Shown here piece after piece: positions 32,431 through 42,100 of a DNA stretch of 52,379 bases. This DNA comes from a bacterium c-19 (GTDB taxonomy: Bacteria > Bacillota_I > Bacilli_A > Erysipelotrichales > Erysipelotrichaceae): assembly GCA_009917405.1 (NCBI GenBank), contig QZED01000007.1, positions 1-52,379 on the forward strand, read 5' to 3'. Below the pieces are notes generated by a model. It had not been told where the DNA came from. It saw only the letters and a program-made list of their open reading frames with translations, and made no database searches. Made by a program: the position numbers and the translations under genes. The first letter of the stretch is position 1, and each line of letters starts with the position of its first letter.

Positions 32431-33555
32431 TTATTTTGCGTTCATTTCTTCATTCATTAGATTATATAGAGCTGAATCTTGAAACAACGTATGCGCATTC
32501 ACTAAAAACAGAATGTCTGTCATATGATCCGTTTGAACAACCGACTGTAGAGAATCATAATAAAAGCGTGGATCAATTACAATGATTTTATGATAATAAG
32601 GAACCAAAAAAGGTATAAAACAATTCGCATAAGAATCCTTGATCAATAATAAGTTACGATCATTTTCAACAGTCGTTTGAATATCAATACGCGCAAAATT
32701 ACCACCTAAAAACAGTTCATACGGATTGGCACTATATTGCTTGGATTCATCATACAGCGTAGCTGTACGCTTTTGTTCCTGTACATAAGTAACCATTGTT
32801 TTTATTTGATTCTGAATCGGCGTATAAATTTCCACCGTATCACGTCGATCAATACCGGATGCATTGCTTAAAGTTCCGTAAAACGCATCGTTCGCAATGC
32901 TTTTTTTATATTTGACTTGATCATTGAAGCCGCGCTCTTTTTGCCACGCTTGAAACATTGTATACGCACCGTATGTTGTCCAGTGATGATCTCCCTGATA
33001 AAAAATTGGTTCATCTTTGTTTTGATCCATCACCTTAAGGGTATCAATTGTATGATAGAGCGGATCCAGCTGTTGAGTGAAAAGATGCATAACCTCACGC
33101 TGTGATTCATATAACATCGGAAACAGCGAATTTTTAATGACACCGTTCGCTGTCGGCACGAGTAAGAAATCAAGCCGAAGCTTTTTATTCTTTATCGCAA
33201 AGGCATTTAACACTTCTGACAGTTGCCGAATTTGTTTCGGATCTACTGGTGAACTGTTTTGATAAAGCTGCGGATTAGCGATCCATACATTATTGATAAT
33301 GCGTGTACCGAGTAAGCGCTGAAAGTGCCGCTGCAGTTGCACAAAGCCGTCACGTAAAAAGAATTGATCAGATAATGCCTTCTCACTTTGTGCTTGGAAG
33401 GAACCGTCATACAGCGATGATAAAGATACGTCGGAAAATTGATTCAAATTTCGTTGTTCACGATCACTGAATAACTGTGCCGGTTTTAAAAGCGTTAAAA
33501 TACTTAAGCATGCACTCAATGTAAAAAACAACAGCGCAAAAGACGGCTTTTTCAT
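32431..33555 (-). CDS. DHHW-family SGNH-like protein (AlgX/AlgJ type)
   Basis: 374 residues from ATG 33555 (GGAGGAATTTG upstream; an in-frame TTG at 33558 is too close). An N-terminal signal anchor (about 5-25) is followed by a large extracytoplasmic domain. YQGDHHWTTYGAYTMF, near residue 190, is the family hallmark and contains a catalytic Asp/His pair; LLIKDSYANCFIPF near 310 supplies a Ser-containing block. The family works with MBOAT acyltransferases to move acyl groups onto extracellular polymers, as AlgX/AlgJ do for alginate. It is the last gene of the four-gene cluster, 15 bases after the MBOAT gene. Confidence 0.85.
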   Translation of the reverse strand: MKKPSFALLFFTLSACLSILTLLKPAQLFSDREQRNLNQFSDVSLSSLYDGSFQAQSEKALSDQFFLRDGFVQLQRHFQRLLGTRIINNVWIANPQLYQNSSPVDPKQIRQLSEVLNAFAIKNKKLRLDFLLVPTANGVIKNSLFPMLYESQREVMHLFTQQLDPLYHTIDTLKVMDQNKDEPIFYQGDHHWTTYGAYTMFQAWQKERGFNDQVKYKKSIANDAFYGTLSNASGIDRRDTVEIYTPIQNQIKTMVTYVQEQKRTATLYDESKQYSANPYELFLGGNFARIDIQTTVENDRNLLLIKDSYANCFIPFLVPYYHKIIVIDPRFYYDSLQSVVQTDHMTDILFLVNAHTLFQDSALYNLMNEEMNAK

Positions 33556-33570
33556 CAAATTCCTCCTTCC

Positions 33571-34938
33571 TTAAAATTGGAAATACATAAACGTTTGATA
33601 TTGAGAAGCTAAGAGATATGCAATCGCTATTACAAGCAAACAAGTATATATGATAAATTCCGATCGAGAATAACGGTTAATCAGTGATTGAAACCATCGC
33701 TCGACAGGTAAAAAAACAATCAAAGCAGCCAGAGTGAACAGTCCTATGGAACTGTATAAGTAAGAAATGCTTTGGGCGCTTACCAATACATCACCGAAGC
33801 AAAGCATTGCCTGAAGCTGATGATTCATTTCTGAAAGATCACTGCGGGCAAATATCACCCATCCGAAATTCACAATCAAAAAGGTGAGAAAACGAGCAAG
33901 ATGTTTGGGAAGATGAAACCGCTGCGGCAAATATACCTCGAATAAAATCAAAATGCCGTAATAAAGTCCCCATATAACAAAGTTGAAGCTGTTTCCGTGC
34001 CATATCCCCGTCAACAGCCAAACAATAAGAATATTGCCGATATGCTTCAAAAGCGAAACGCGGTTGCCACCCAAAGGAATATACACGTAGTCACGAAACC
34101 ACGTGGACAGAGAAATATGCCATCTGCGCCAAAAATCACGAACAGACAGCGCCCGATACGGATGCTTAAAATTTTCATTCAGATAATAGCCGAACATCAT
34201 AGCCGTACCGATTGCCATGCTTGTATAGCCGGCAAAGTCAAAAAACAGCTCGAACGTATATGCAAACGATGACAGCCAGCTTCCCAACGTACTGAAATCA
34301 TGACTAAGTCCTGAATATAACAGCGCAAAGCTGTCCGCCAAAATGACCTTTTGTGCCAATCCCAATGTAAAGCGCTTCACACCATTTTCAATCCCGTCCC
34401 ATGATAGCGCACAAAGTTGATTTTCCCGCTGAAAACGATGATACGGCATAATCGGTCCCATTAACAGCTTCGGAAAAAAGCTGACATACAGTGCACAGTC
34501 AATCAATGAAGGCTTTTCACAGCGATCATTAGCTATATCGATAAAGTAAGAAAGCACCTGAAATAAGATAAAGGAGCTTCCCAACGGCATCAGCCATGCA
34601 CTTACTTGAAATTCTTGTTGAAATAACGCAAGCAGTGCATCATAGAAGCCTTGTGCATATTTAAAGTATAATAAGAGAAATATCAGAAAACCGCAGTTGA
34701 TCCATGTACGAAGCTTTTTGATTTTCCATGATGTACCGCTTTGAATAAAGATACCGCCTAAATATGCATAGAGAATCAGACTGAGCAAATAGAGTACATT
34801 CATCGGTTCCATCCAGCCGTAAAACAACAAGCTGATGATAATAAGCCATGCTTTTTTTAACGACTTTGGACATATTGTATAACTGAACAGTGCGATCGGC
34901 AGAAAATAAAACAGAAAGCTTAACGAAGTAAAACTCAT
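33571..34938 (-). CDS. MBOAT-family O-acyltransferase (AlgI/DltB-like)
   Basis: 455 residues, with GGAG before ATG 34938. About ten membrane helices. Key features are MGPIMPYHRFQREN, the conserved RDFWRRWHISLSTWFRDYVYIPLGG segment (His and Arg/Asp region), and the membrane His in LTGIWHGNSFNFVIWGLYYG, the catalytic histidine of MBOAT proteins. Such proteins pass acetyl groups across the membrane to extracellular acceptors. The start overlaps the DUF4358 gene stop by four bases (ATGA). The acceptor polymer is not identifiable here. Confidence 0.93.
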   Translation of the reverse strand: MSFTSLSFLFYFLPIALFSYTICPKSLKKAWLIIISLLFYGWMEPMNVLYLLSLILYAYLGGIFIQSGTSWKIKKLRTWINCGFLIFLLLYFKYAQGFYDALLALFQQEFQVSAWLMPLGSSFILFQVLSYFIDIANDRCEKPSLIDCALYVSFFPKLLMGPIMPYHRFQRENQLCALSWDGIENGVKRFTLGLAQKVILADSFALLYSGLSHDFSTLGSWLSSFAYTFELFFDFAGYTSMAIGTAMMFGYYLNENFKHPYRALSVRDFWRRWHISLSTWFRDYVYIPLGGNRVSLLKHIGNILIVWLLTGIWHGNSFNFVIWGLYYGILILFEVYLPQRFHLPKHLARFLTFLIVNFGWVIFARSDLSEMNHQLQAMLCFGDVLVSAQSISYLYSSIGLFTLAALIVFLPVERWFQSLINRYSRSEFIIYTCLLVIAIAYLLASQYQTFMYFQF

Positions 34939-35411
34939 AATGCATTCTCCATTTCCTTTAATAGTGCTTCTCCGTCATTTCCAATCACACATAAGATCAC
35001 ATTGCCGTATTGCTTTACCACTGCCTTTTCCAATATTTCCGTTTGTGTCGTACCATAGCCCGCAAAGCTTTGTTTCAAGTTTGATATGCGTTTTTCACAA
35101 GCTTGTACAACCGACTCTGCATTTGCATAATCCACCTGAAATATCGCAAATTCTTCAACTTCCATGGCTCCCTTATGTCCGTATATCTGCGCATTCTGAT
35201 ATTCATCCTGATTCATCGAATAGCTGCGGCGAAAAAAAGACGCATCTTTTGTTTCCATCCCGCGCTGTGTCGCAATCGTATGAAAATAATGATCTATCGC
35301 TTCATATTCATAAATACGCTGTGCCTTTATTACAGGAAAAATGACAATTGTAAGGCTGATGAAAACAAGTACGATAATCATATATAATTCTTTTCTTGTC
35401 ATTTGTTTCAT
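34935..35411 (-). CDS. DUF4358 protein
   Basis: 158 residues. One N-terminal membrane helix (about 10-30, IVLVFISLTIVIFPVI), then a soluble extracytoplasmic domain with YYHFHTIATQ-like helices and the segment FAIFQVDYANAESVVQACEKR; the ending KQYGNVILCVIGNDG is characteristic of DUF4358. The family usually sits beside MBOAT and SGNH genes in Firmicutes, as here. It overlaps both neighbours by four bases, so all three are translationally coupled. Role unknown. Confidence 0.8.
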   Translation of the reverse strand: MKQMTRKELYMIIVLVFISLTIVIFPVIKAQRIYEYEAIDHYFHTIATQRGMETKDASFFRRSYSMNQDEYQNAQIYGHKGAMEVEEFAIFQVDYANAESVVQACEKRISNLKQSFAGYGTTQTEILEKAVVKQYGNVILCVIGNDGEALLKEMENAL

Positions 35412-36172
35412 TTCAGCACCTCAATTAAATGCGGAAGCCATTTCTCATAAAATGCATATTTCGGATGAATTCCGTCTGATTCATAATCATTTTTATTTTT
35501 TAATAAAAAGCCGCTGTCAATAAATGTAATATTTTCTTTTTCACACAGCTTTTTCAATGCTTGATTAAAAGTTTTCCATTTTGCATAATAGGATACCTGC
35601 TTGATCGCCGAAGCTTCAATCGGCAAAAGTGCATGCACATAAATTTTAGCCTTGGGCATTTGCTTTTTCACTTGTTTCAAAGCACTCTGATAATGTGTAA
35701 TAAACAGTTTTTCATTACCGCGGCAATATTCCAAGTCATTCATTCCGTAATGAAGAATCACTCGTTTCGGTGACAATCCGGCAGCCTTTTTAATATCGTC
35801 TGCGCAATTATCGCTTCTTTTGCCTCTAGCGCTGATCGCTTGTGTCGGATTTAACAGCTGATAGGCGCTCAGTCCCTCAACGATGGAATCTCCGAGAATA
35901 ACCGTGCCGGAAAATTTTATCTTATTCTTTTCAATTTCGCTTGTTGCCTTCGATAATGCCAGTTGCAGCTCACTCGCTTCCACATCTGCTTGAATTTGAT
36001 CGAGATTCTGATTGTGAAGTTCACTCAAATAGCTTTGTGCATCCTTATAGGCTCGGGATTGCGGTCGATACGCAAGCACAGCGATCAGGAAACATAAAAA
36101 CAAAACAGTGATAACGACGATCATAAGCTGTTTGATTGGTTCATTTTGAATGGTTTTATGTTTCATTTTCAT
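35408..36172 (-). CDS. Membrane-anchored SGNH/GDSL hydrolase
   Basis: 254 residues, with GAAGGG seven bases before ATG 36172. An N-terminal signal anchor (about 15-33) and a coiled linker to about 85 precede the SGNH domain. Visible blocks are GDSIVEGLSAY (nucleophile Ser), the Gly-containing block at SARGKRSDN, HYGMNDLEY (Asn), and DGIHPKYAFYEKWL (catalytic Asp and His). It probably esterifies or de-esterifies the polymer acylated by the MBOAT protein. It is the first gene of the cluster. Confidence 0.88.
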   Translation of the reverse strand: MKMKHKTIQNEPIKQLMIVVITVLFLCFLIAVLAYRPQSRAYKDAQSYLSELHNQNLDQIQADVEASELQLALSKATSEIEKNKIKFSGTVILGDSIVEGLSAYQLLNPTQAISARGKRSDNCADDIKKAAGLSPKRVILHYGMNDLEYCRGNEKLFITHYQSALKQVKKQMPKAKIYVHALLPIEASAIKQVSYYAKWKTFNQALKKLCEKENITFIDSGFLLKNKNDYESDGIHPKYAFYEKWLPHLIEVLK

Positions 36173-36235
36173 CGCTACCCTTCTTTATATTTCTTGCTTT
36201 CCCATGCAAGAACCGATAAGCATATGTTTACTTGC

Positions 36236-36745
36236 TTAGTCCGACAGCCAATCTTCACCTTTGATCATTTCTACTTTAGATAAAGACGGATAATCCAACT
36301 GCCGCAAGACTTCATATACGATAATTGCGGCACAGTTTGATAAATTTAAAGAACGAGCATGTTCCACCATCGGCAGTCGCATACAATGATCGAGCTGATT
36401 GCGCAGAATCGCTTTCGGAATTCCTGTGCTTTCCTTACCTAAAATTAAATATATATCCTCTTCTATTCGAGAGAAATCAATCTCGGACGGTGCCTTTTTG
36501 GCATAGCGGGTCATATAGTAATAATGCTCACTCGGATTCGCTTCGACAAACGCTTTCCAGTCTTGATATATACGATAATCCAATTCCTTGACATAATCCA
36601 TCGCACTGCGGCGCAGATGCTTTTCATCTAAAGAGAAGCCTAACGGCTCAATCAAATGTAGTCGGCAGTTTGCTGCCATGCAGGTTCGCATGATATTTCC
36701 TGTATTCTGCGGAATTTCCGGTTCGTATAACACTACATGAATCAT
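36236..36745 (-). CDS. trmL: tRNA (cytidine/uridine-34-2'-O)-methyltransferase TrmL
   Basis: 169 residues; the GGAGG site lies within the end of rdgB, and the start overlaps its stop by four bases. SPOUT-class features are clear: VVLYEPEIPQNTGNIMRTC near the N-terminus, YLILGKESTGIPKAIL and MRLPMVEHARSLNLSNCAAIIVYE, which form the trefoil knot and SAM site. It methylates the wobble ribose of tRNA-Leu isoacceptors. The length is typical. Confidence 0.93.
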   Translation of the reverse strand: MIHVVLYEPEIPQNTGNIMRTCMAANCRLHLIEPLGFSLDEKHLRRSAMDYVKELDYRIYQDWKAFVEANPSEHYYYMTRYAKKAPSEIDFSRIEEDIYLILGKESTGIPKAILRNQLDHCMRLPMVEHARSLNLSNCAAIIVYEVLRQLDYPSLSKVEMIKGEDWLSD

Positions 36746-37332
36746 GAATGATGTTCCTCCATATATGCAATAAGCTGTGCCAATGCTCGACCGCGATGAC
36801 TAACCTTGTGCTTTTGATCCTCGCTAACATTCGCAAGCGTAGTCTGATACGGCGGATAATAGAAAATCGGATCGTATCCGAAACCGCCTTCTCCGATAAT
36901 TTCTGTGGCAATTTCACCTTCCACAACACCGGTGAACACATGTTCGCTTCCGTCTTGTTCAATATATGCCATTGCGCATATAAATTGCGCCCCTCGATCC
37001 GTATGCTTATTTACTTCATCAATAATCGCTTGGTTTTTCACATCGTAGCCGTTATCCTCACCCATAAAGCGAGCGCTGTAAATTCCCGGTGCACCGTTCA
37101 TCGCATTGACTGCCAAACCAGAGTCATCACTCACAACCGCAATTTGCAGCTTTTCATGAATTGCACGTGCTTTAATCAGCGCATTCTCTTGAAAAGTTGC
37201 ACCGTTTTCCTCTATCGCTATTGCATCATCTAAATCAAGCAGGCTCTTTACCTCATAGCCGAAAGGTTCCAGCATTCGTGTAAACTCCGCAACCTTATGT
37301 GCGTTGCTAGTCGCTATCATAATCTGTTTCAT
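36742..37332 (-). CDS. rdgB: Non-canonical purine NTP pyrophosphatase (RdgB/HAM1)
   Basis: 196 residues from ATG 37332, with AAGGAG upstream. It shows the Ham1 motifs: IMIATSNAHKVAEF (substrate-binding N-terminus), VVSDDSGLAVNAMNGAPGIYSARF with metal-binding Asp residues, GFGYDPIFYYP, and KVSHRGRALAQL. It hydrolyses ITP, XTP and dITP to keep them out of nucleic acids. Its first 26 bases overlap the radical-SAM gene, and it is coupled to trmL downstream. Confidence 0.94.
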   Translation of the reverse strand: MKQIMIATSNAHKVAEFTRMLEPFGYEVKSLLDLDDAIAIEENGATFQENALIKARAIHEKLQIAVVSDDSGLAVNAMNGAPGIYSARFMGEDNGYDVKNQAIIDEVNKHTDRGAQFICAMAYIEQDGSEHVFTGVVEGEIATEIIGEGGFGYDPIFYYPPYQTTLANVSEDQKHKVSHRGRALAQLIAYMEEHHS

Positions 37333-38998
37333 CAATAATCTCCTTCCATTCCTTTATTGTTTGATCACACCAGTACCGTTTCGGCAAATGATTGTGTTGA
37401 TCAAAGAGAATCAGCTGGTAACCCAGTTTTCGATTCCAGCCGTAGCTCATCGCACTGTAATGATCTAATGAATAAGCAGAAACACCGTTTTGTTTCGCTG
37501 TTTCCTTGATCCGCATGCGTATTTCATCTCTAAGCTTAAATTGATGAAAATGCGGGGGACGCTGCTTCACCTGTCGATAATAATCCATATTTAACATTGC
37601 TGCCAGCATCAGCTGATCCATATCGGAAAATGCTTTCATAAATGCCTGAAATAAATGTTGAGGGGCATAGGGATGAGGAAGCTTTTGATATTCCTTTCCC
37701 AATGCTTCAAATAATTGATATGCACTTGTTATATACCCGAGCCGTAACAGCTCTCGTATCGTAAAACTACATTTACCGCTGTTCCAGTATTTTTCAACCG
37801 CTTGTGCGCTCAGTGCTATTTCCTGTAAATCCTGAAAAGAAAGCCATGCGGTTGCCTGTATTGTATAGGGCGCATGCGCTTCATAGACAAACCCATACTG
37901 CGCTGTTTTCTGTCGCAGCTTTGTGCCTTTCAACAGCTTTAAAAGTCCCAGTTGGCATTCATCAGCCGATAACGCAAATAGTCGATCAAATGATTTTTCA
38001 AACGTTTTCTTGTCCTCATAGGGCAATCCTGCGATTAAATCAACATGCATAATAATATGCGCTTTCCTTAACCGATCAATCACCTCAATTAAACGTTGAT
38101 TATTTTGGATTCTTGACACACTTTGTAAAGTTGGCTCATGAAAGGACTGAACACCGATTTCCAATCGGAAACGATCGGGATCTGCCTCTCGTTCAAAAAA
38201 TTCCAGTAATTCCTCGGATAAGGTTTCTGCCACAACCTCGAACTGAAAGATTTGATTTTTGCATTCTTCGTTCATATAGCGTGCCAGTTGTAACGCACGC
38301 TGCGGAGCGACGTTAAAAGTTCGATCTAACAGTTTTACTTGCTTGATTTTAGATGCTTTTATTTTTTCCAGCATCTTCATCACATAGGGCATTGAGAATA
38401 AACGCACTTGTCGATCACAAGAGCTTAAGCAATATTCACAACCATAAGGACAACCGCGGCTTGTTTCAAAATACAAATAACGCTTATCCATAGCATCGGC
38501 ATCTATATCCATAAAATAAGGATCTTCCAGCTGTTCTAAAAATGACAGAGAAACAACACGCTTCACGTGATTTGGATATTGTTTTGTACAGATTCCCGCT
38601 ATTTCATAATTCTGCTTATTTTTCAGCATCTGCACATATTCCCAAACGCTTTCCTCACCTTCACCGATGCTTATTGCATCTACGCCTTTTTCCAACAGAT
38701 CATCGGATTCATAGCTTACCTCGGGACCACCGACTAAGATATGCAGCGCAGGCTGTGCTTGTTTCAACCGGTTGATTAACGGAATGATAAATTCAATATT
38801 CCATATATATATGCTGAAACAGACTAAATCATAATACCCGGCTATAATTTCCTGTTCTATTTTATATAAATCATCTTTAATAGTATATTCTTTTAGTGTT
38901 ACATCTTGCTGTACAGCAGGTCTAGCTTGATAAATCCAGCGCAAAGCTAAATTTTTATGAATATATTTCGCATTTAATGTAGTTAATAGAATTTTCAT
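37307..38998 (-). CDS. B12-binding-domain radical SAM protein (DUF4080 type)
   Basis: 563 residues. Residues 1-130 form a cobalamin-binding-like domain (ISIGEGEESVWEYVQML). The radical SAM cluster motif CPYGCEYC lies near residue 183, followed by the TIM-barrel with FRLEIGVQSFHEPTLQSV and HVDLIAGLPYEDKKTFEKSF. The C-terminal 170 residues have the DUF4080 character. The family is common in Firmicutes and its substrate is unknown; methyl transfer or rearrangement chemistry is likely. It heads the radical-SAM/rdgB/trmL string. Confidence 0.9.
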   Translation of the reverse strand: MKILLTTLNAKYIHKNLALRWIYQARPAVQQDVTLKEYTIKDDLYKIEQEIIAGYYDLVCFSIYIWNIEFIIPLINRLKQAQPALHILVGGPEVSYESDDLLEKGVDAISIGEGEESVWEYVQMLKNKQNYEIAGICTKQYPNHVKRVVSLSFLEQLEDPYFMDIDADAMDKRYLYFETSRGCPYGCEYCLSSCDRQVRLFSMPYVMKMLEKIKASKIKQVKLLDRTFNVAPQRALQLARYMNEECKNQIFQFEVVAETLSEELLEFFEREADPDRFRLEIGVQSFHEPTLQSVSRIQNNQRLIEVIDRLRKAHIIMHVDLIAGLPYEDKKTFEKSFDRLFALSADECQLGLLKLLKGTKLRQKTAQYGFVYEAHAPYTIQATAWLSFQDLQEIALSAQAVEKYWNSGKCSFTIRELLRLGYITSAYQLFEALGKEYQKLPHPYAPQHLFQAFMKAFSDMDQLMLAAMLNMDYYRQVKQRPPHFHQFKLRDEIRMRIKETAKQNGVSAYSLDHYSAMSYGWNRKLGYQLILFDQHNHLPKRYWCDQTIKEWKEIIDETDYDSD

Positions 38999-39091
38999 TT
39001 ATCATTGCTCCTGTACGGCTATTATTATACTAGGAATTGTGCTCCAAAACAAATAAAACGAGCGCTTTTTATGTTTTATTTTCATGAAAAA

Positions 39092-39116
39092 GGACAGCAC
39101 ATATCAAATGCTGCCC
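39092..39116 (-). terminator. Terminator of the giant surface-protein gene
   Basis: GGGCAGCA (39116-39109) pairs with TGCTGTCC (39099-39092, one G-T) around a 9-base loop; on the minus strand TTTTT follows. It lies just past the stop at 39124. Confidence 0.8.
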
Positions 39117-39123
39117 TTATAAA

Positions 39124-42100
39124 TTACTGTTCTTGTTTATTCTTATAAGAAATAAGCAGAATTGCTCCGATGGATGCCGATACAAGCATCACATATAGCA
39201 TTACTTGTGTATAATCACCGGTATTAGCCCCACCGATGCTGTTTACCGGATTATAATATCCTTTTACCGATGTGTCATTACTGTCACTTGGATCTGTCGG
39301 AGAATCTTTGACAGGTTCCTGATCGCTTGGATCTTGATATTTAATATTCATTGTATAGTATGGAATATCTTTCTCTGTCTTGATGTCCGGCTTCCATTCA
39401 GAAATATCCATAATTTTATCATCCGGTTTTCCATCTCCATCATGATCTATATTTATATCCGCAATACCGTCACCGTCCCCGTCAATATCTATATCAGGTA
39501 TGCCGTCGCCGTTTGTGTCAATATTGATGTCCGGAATACCATCACCATCAATATCTACGTTGATACTCGGATAGCGACCGTCAATGATTCCCATATTTAA
39601 TAATGGTTCTAAATCCTTCATTGTATCGTAGCTGAACTTATTATAATTATAATCTTTATTCGGCTTCCATATTTCAGGTATCTTGCCGATATTCAAGAAT
39701 GGCTTTTCCCCGTCAAATGAGATGTTGAAATCAGCCTTCATATCACCATTTGTATCAATGTTAATATCAGGAATGCCATCGCCGTCTGTATCCACATTGA
39801 TCACTGCTTTTACACTTGTGCCGGTACAGTATTCCTCTAAGATGCCGTTATCAGTATCTTGCTTCACACACTTGGTTGGTTTCCAATCAGACTTCTTTAG
39901 GATAACTAGGTTTAAATCAGGTTTACTATCGTTGTCTGTGTCGATATTCAAGTCAGGTTTCCCATCTCCATCGCTGTCATTGTTTAAGTCAGGGATACCG
40001 TCTCCATCTCTGTCACCGTTAATTATGATCCATTTGCTTTCATTATTTGGATCTTTCCATTTGATGTTTAGATCAGGACATCCATCACCATCCGGATCAT
40101 TGAAATCAGGCTTACCATCTTTATCCACATCAACATCGATCTTCTTTAACTCTAATTCATGACAGCTTTCTTTGTTTGTATTTTCTGCGTTGTCTGTCGG
40201 TATCACACACACTTTATATTTTCCGACTGTTTCGCTGATCGTAATACTTGCCTTCTCTTTTGTCACTGTCAGTGTTCCGTTTTTAATTTCTTCTTCAGTT
40301 CCATCTGTTATTTTGAAAACTTTATAACTGATTTCCTTCGTACCGCTAACCTTTAAGTCATCTTTCGCATCACTTGTCGTAATCTCAAATGCAGTTCCCG
40401 GTTTAAAGAAGATGCCACCGCTTAGCTTGTTAATAATATCTTGTAGCTTATTGTTTGTATCTTTTGCTTTAATACCTTTTACCTTTGGCGGTGTTTTATC
40501 AATCTTGATGATCTCTTTCTTTTCCTTTGTGATCGCTCCACTGTCCTTTTTCATCCAGAAGCTTTGATTTGTTTCTCCCTCTTTGGTCACTGTGACTTGA
40601 TTCGGCTTCCATGTGCTTTGATCTAATGACAGGTTCTTATATTCATTATGATCACTGATGATGTTTACATCTTGATTTGTCCATTTGCCTTCATATGCGG
40701 TGTTGTTACCATCATTGATTTCTAAATGATACCAGTCATCTTCAATCACATCTTCCTTGATTTTTAGTGTTCCCTCTTTGAATGTAAAACTGTAATTTGG
40801 ATAAGTCTTGTTTAATGTCGTTGCATTTCCCTTAATCGGATAATTCCCTGCACTACTGTTTGTCTTTGCCGTTGTGCTTAGTACGATGTCCTTTTCCTGT
40901 ATCACATCTTGTGTTCCATTCCATGTGACTAATTGACTTCTGAAATCTTGATAAGTTAAGGTTGGATTTTGTTCTCCTTTATACTTCTCTTTATCATCGA
41001 TCTTGATTTCGATCGGTTTAGGTAATACCTGTACCGTTATTGTTTTACTTAGCGGTACTTCTCCATCTGCCGTTCTTGTCACCTTGATTTGAATATTCGT
41101 ACTTCCGCTGTACTTCAATGCATCAAATTCCGCCTTGTTTCCTGTTACGGTAGGATTGGAGATATAGGTCGTATTGTCTACCGCAAAGGTATACTGTACA
41201 TTCGTACTGCTTGAATCATCCTGTAGGCTTCGGATTGTGAAATGATCGCCGTAAATGATTTTTCCCGGTCGATTAATCGCCAATGTATTCTCATTCGGTC
41301 CCATGATGTGCATCATACCGTCTGTTTCTGCCTTATTGTAGTTTCGATTCCCCGGCTTCTCTACATGCAGCGGGATATCTAACCCATTATTTCCACTGTA
41401 GCTGTATTCGATATTCACTCCGTCATTCGTCCATGCGATCGATGTACTTATGCTTGAATCAATCGTGATATAGTAATCGGTATCATTCACCGTTACTCCG
41501 CCGGCATTACTTGAGATATCCTGTTCATTGATGACAGGCGTTACTGTTCCGTTTCCGCTTGTCGCATAGGTGATTCCCGCAAATGATATCGTTTGATTGG
41601 CTTTGGTGATATCGATCGGTACCTCGATTGTCTTATCCGCATAGTTTCCTGTAGGATCATGACTTGTTGCTTCTACAATGACCTTGCCTATTTGACTTGG
41701 TGATATACTCGCATTGAGTATTGTGACTAACCCTGTCGGACTTACTGATATGACATCGGTAGGACTTCCTGCCTTTAAACGGTATGTTACTGTACTGCCT
41801 GTCGGATTCCCTGCCGTATATAATTGAATCGTTTTATTTGGTGCGTATACTTCACTAATCGCATTATACTTGTTGCTTGTTTTAGGAAGCTCATTTCCTG
41901 CGCTGTCTGTATAGATGAAATTCTGTGTTCCCGCAGTTACCGTAAAGGTCAGCTCAGCACTTGCGTTTGCCTGTCCTGCAGCTCCGTTTTTCTCTGCGAC
42001 AATGATGACCGTTCCTACTCCGTGGATCGTAACTGCACCGCTTGTTGGATTTACCTCAATCACATTCGTTGAACCGTCTTGAATACTGTATTTCACAGGA

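Noticed and set aside
39420-40150. Periodic GAT/GGT-rich repeats that could be mistaken for a tandem DNA array or CRISPR
   Set aside because: They are in frame and encode DxDGDG protein repeats of varying length and sequence, without constant repeat and spacer lengths.
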